43,225 bases of DNA, taken from Oscillospiraceae bacterium. GTDB lineage: Bacteria > Bacillota > Clostridia > Oscillospirales > Oscillospiraceae. Position numbers and translations under genes: made by a program. Positions 41,301 through 43,225 of the stretch are shown here, piece after piece (within the stretch, counting starts at the first letter, position 1; each line of letters starts with the position of its first letter). The notes under the pieces are model-generated. The model had not been told where the DNA came from. It saw only the letters and a list, made by a program, of their open reading frames with translations, and did no database searches. Where the stretch lies: positions 1 to 43,225 of the forward strand of contig JAISXU010000063.1 of NCBI GenBank assembly GCA_031270395.1, in the 5' to 3' direction.

Positions 41301-42077
41301 ATGAACACAAAAAGAATCAAATTAATTGTCACCGACCTCGATAACACGCTCTTACGCCGTGACAAGACAATCAGCGGTTACACGGTTGATGTGTTTCGGC
41401 GTGTGCGTGAACGCGGGATAATGGCGGCGTTTGCGACGGCGAGGGACTTTCGCTTTGTAACAGAGCATATTTCGCCGCGATTTGGCATTGTGCCGGATAT
41501 TGTCATTGCCGACAATGGCGCGTTGGCGCGGTACAACGGCGGCGATTTGTACAAACGGCTGATGCCGGCTGAAATCGCAAATATCTTGATACCGCGTTTT
41601 GATTTAGTCAGGTGCGTTTCAACGGAAAACGCTTATTTTTTGTCCGGAGAATATGCAAACGACCACTGGAGTATTGGAAAGAAAGCTACAGTAATTACCG
41701 ATTTCTTAAACGGAATTGAAGATGACGCGCTGTATCTTGATGGCAATGCCGGCAAATCGAGCGCCGCAATAACCGCCGGTTTCCATGAAGTCAGAGCAGT
41801 TAAATACTCCGATATAAATTTAACGACGGTAGTCCACCGTGAAGCAACTAAGCTTAACGCGTTGATGGCGGTAGAACATGCCTTGAATATTACGGCTGAT
41901 GAAATAGCGGCGTTCGGCGATGATTACAGCGACATAGACTTGTTATCGCATAGCGGCCACAGCGTCGCCGTAGCAAATGCCATAGATGAAGTCAAAGCCG
42001 TCGCCGATTATATTTGCGGCGATTGCGACGAAGACGGCGTGGCAAAGTGGCTGGAGGAAAATGTTTTATTGCGCTGA
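41301..42077 (+). CDS. Cof-type HAD superfamily hydrolase (IIB phosphatase)
   Basis: 258 residues. HAD motifs: I VTDLDNTLL (nucleophile Asp and second Asp), motif II-like ATARDFR, Lys in the REATKLNAL segment, motif III/IV AAFGDDYSDIDLL. The Cof-type cap lies between. It probably dephosphorylates a sugar phosphate or flavin/vitamin phosphate. The ribosome binding site is GAGGATCGAGGA before ATG 41301. Its last residues (ENVLLR) seem to come from the fused acetyltransferase sequence, while the upstream remnant keeps what may be the original tail (ENVERVTPEP). Codon use is less GC-rich than that of the genes to the left. Confidence 0.87.
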   Translation: MNTKRIKLIVTDLDNTLLRRDKTISGYTVDVFRRVRERGIMAAFATARDFRFVTEHISPRFGIVPDIVIADNGALARYNGGDLYKRLMPAEIANILIPRFDLVRCVSTENAYFLSGEYANDHWSIGKKATVITDFLNGIEDDALYLDGNAGKSSAAITAGFHEVRAVKYSDINLTTVVHREATKLNALMAVEHALNITADEIAAFGDDYSDIDLLSHSGHSVAVANAIDEVKAVADYICGDCDEDGVAKWLEENVLLR

Positions 42078-42364
42078 TATACGGCGCTATCGCCGGCGTG
42101 ATACTCTGCGGACATGACGGGCGCAGGGGCTTTATATACCATACCGCGGTAGCGGGAAACGAACAGCGGCGCGGCGTCGGAACCGCGCTCGTAAACGCCG
42201 CAATGTCCGCTCTCGAACGTGAAGGGATCAGTAAAGCCGCGCTTGTAGCGTTCACGGGTAATGAAAAAGGCGACGCCTTTTGGGAAAAGCGGGGGTTTAC
42301 GACAAGACCGGATTTGGTCTACCGCAACAAGGCAATTATTGAAACAACGCGGATTGATACATAG
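42062..42364 (+). pseudogene. 5'-truncated GNAT acetyltransferase
   Basis: In the +1 frame relative to the HAD end, the sequence reads CFIALIYGAIAGVILCGHDGR and on through GFIYHTAV, QRRGVGTALVNAAMSALE, ALVAFTGNEKGDAFWEKRGF and YRNKAI to a TAG at 42364. That is the acetyl-CoA-binding and C-terminal half of a GNAT, including the Q/RxxGxG/A motif (RRGVGTA). The first 50 or so residues expected before CFIA are missing and no start codon with a ribosome binding site exists in frame. It is therefore a remnant joined to the HAD gene by a deletion. Confidence 0.7.
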
Positions 42365-42511
42365 AGACCAGAATCAGGCAAAGGTTAATCCGAGAGTGTG
42401 CTTATTGGCTGCCAAAGAAAACCGCGCTAAGTAAATTCCAACTCATGTGGAGCATGACAGGCACAAAAACATTAAGGTTCCCGAGTTGGTCATTTTAGAG
42501 GGGGGATTTTA

Positions 42512-42931
42512 GTGGGCAACGTTGCGCTTGACGCCCTTTGGGCGAAAAAATCACGCACCGGCGAGTTGCGATGGTTACCGCTTTGCGTGCATTTATCCGA
42601 TACGACGGAGGTCGCGCGGCTGCTGTGGGACAGGCACATTCCCGATGGCGTAAAAAGCCGTATCGCGTCGCTCTGTGGCTGCGACGAAGTGAAATCGCGG
42701 GCACTTTTTGTATTCCTCGCGGCGGTGCACGACCTCGGCAAGGCGACTCCCTCGTTCCAAGAGATAAAGGCATGGCTCGAAAACCGCGATTTAGATGAGC
42801 GGATTACAAATCGCCTGCGCCTTGCGGGATATGAATCCAAAAGGATTCCATGCCCCAAGGAGACGCCGCACGCGCTGTGCTCGCAGGTGTTGCTTGAACA
42901 ACGCTTCAAAAGAGCCGTTTTGTCAACGTAG
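42512..42931 (+). pseudogene. cas3: Cas3 N-terminal HD-domain fragment
   Basis: 139 residues from GTG 42512 (GGGGGGA upstream). LWAKKS, WLPLCVHLSDTTEVARLLWDR (in parts), FLAAVHDLGKATPSFQ and PHALCSQVLLEQ match the start of type I Cas3 nucleases, including the HD-site His-Asp-x-Gly-Lys and the later H. Normal Cas3 proteins continue to about 800-900 residues with a helicase; here the frame ends after FKRAVLST and no helicase motif follows in the remaining 300 bases. It is a 3'-truncated relic. No other cas gene or CRISPR repeat is seen here. The gap before it (42365-42511) shows nothing recognisable. Confidence 0.75.
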
Positions 42932-42971
42932 TTTTTCAACAAAGTTCATTTCTCGGCGATTTGCACCAAAT

Positions 42972-43017
42972 GAGTCCCCAAAAACCCCCAAAATACACGG
43001 GAAGATTCGGGGGACTC
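42972..43017 (+). terminator. Possible terminator after the Cas3 fragment
   Basis: GAGTCCCC (42972-42979) pairs with GGGGACTC (43010-43017), followed by GTTTTGTGTTT. The loop is long (30 nt) but contains a second C-run/G-run pair. The stretch 42932-43095 is AT-rich and has no recognisable gene. Confidence 0.4.
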
Positions 43018-43095
43018 GTTTTGTGTTTCCAACTTTGAGAGAACGTACTCGTATTATTAATATTTGATATAATATTTGATTATTCAAATTTATTG

Positions 43096-43124
43096 TTGAC
43101 TTTTCCAAATGAAAGCCTTATAAT
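43096..43124 (+). promoter_or_regulatory. Promoter of the terminal regulator gene
   Basis: TTGACT (43096-43101), 17 bp, perfect TATAAT (43119-43124), 45 nt before the regulator start. Confidence 0.7.
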
Positions 43125-43148
43125 AGTGAATCGATAGGGTTTGTTTTG

Positions 43149-43172
43149 ATGAAAGCCGAGGTATCCCAGTGA
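43149..43172 (+). CDS. Possible 7-codon leader peptide
   Basis: ATG 43149 opens MKAEVSQ and stops at TGA 43170-43172, overlapping the GTG of the next gene as GTGA. It could couple translation of the regulator. It may equally be chance. Confidence 0.25.
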   Translation: MKAEVSQ

Positions 43173-43225
43173 AAATAAGCTACAAAAAACTATGGAAAAT
43201 ATTGATTGACAAGGATATGACACGC
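43169..43225 (+). CDS. Xre-type helix-turn-helix regulator, partial (cut by window end)
   Basis: From GTG 43169 the 19 visible codons read MKISYKKLWKILIDKDMTR. This is the beginning of the small Xre/YozG-like regulators (Y-x-K-LWKLLIDK-x-M), which are about 65-75 residues long and usually autonomous DNA-binding proteins. A GAGG lies about 8 nt upstream. Everything after helix 1 is outside the window. Confidence 0.6.
   Translation, partial: MKISYKKLWKILIDKDMTR

Noticed and set aside
42438-42489. 7-bp inverted repeat CCAACTC/GAGTTGG before the Cas3 fragment
   Set aside because: Arms are short and 38 bases apart, which is expected by chance.

Overview
The window looks like a chromosomal piece of a GC-rich anaerobic Firmicute (Clostridia-like). 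Three glycyl radical enzymes (strict anaerobe chemistry), a phosphotransbutyrylase/butyrate kinase pair, an Asp23/Gls24 protein, an ECF-type folate transporter behind a tetrahydrofolate riboswitch, a degenerate SLH-type tail and many intergenic palindromes all point that way. No rRNA, tRNA, CRISPR array, prophage or complete insertion sequence was seen.

Region 1 (1-15.8 kb, + strand). A TPR-containing family 2 glycosyltransferase is followed by a terminator and a strong promoter that starts a catabolic cluster: CoA-acylating aldehyde dehydrogenase (PduP/EutE type), phosphate butyryltransferase, butyrate kinase, an FMN/4Fe-4S/FAD old-yellow-type reductase, a GPH/MFS-like transporter, two different glycyl radical enzymes (GRE1, GRE2) and a MATE exporter. 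Read together, a GRE would turn an imported substrate into an aldehyde. The dehydrogenase, Ptb and Buk would then carry it through acyl-CoA and acyl-phosphate to a carboxylate plus ATP. This resembles the logic of GRE microcompartments, but no shell protein, no encapsulation peptide and no GRE activase are present here.

Region 2 (15.8-24.4 kb). A metal-dependent amidohydrolase, an Asp23 protein and a second MATE exporter lie on the minus strand. On the plus strand are a secreted metallophosphoesterase with an SLH-like tail and a large hybrid sensor kinase. An acyltransferase-3 membrane protein and a 99-residue MGMT-like protein follow on the minus strand.

Region 3 (24.6-33.3 kb). A third GRE (minus) is divergent from a uroporphyrinogen-decarboxylase-like (MtaA/CmuA superfamily) protein (plus). 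Next to them is a tightly packed five-gene ABC importer of the urea/amide (UrtABCDE) branch of the Liv family, with no urease or amidase in sight.

Region 4 (33.5-41 kb). Four tandem palindromes precede dinB. A THF riboswitch with a ribosome-binding-site-sequestering hairpin then controls folT, followed by folC and an acyl-ACP thioesterase. A TetR regulator, ABC ATPase and exporter permease form a compact minus-strand operon with a palindromic operator.

Region 5 (41-43.2 kb). The last 2 kb is visibly more AT-rich and full of debris: a remnant of a HAD gene in front of an intact HAD phosphatase gene, an acetyltransferase without its 5' half, the N-terminal HD piece of a Cas3, and the beginning of an Xre-type regulator cut by the window end.
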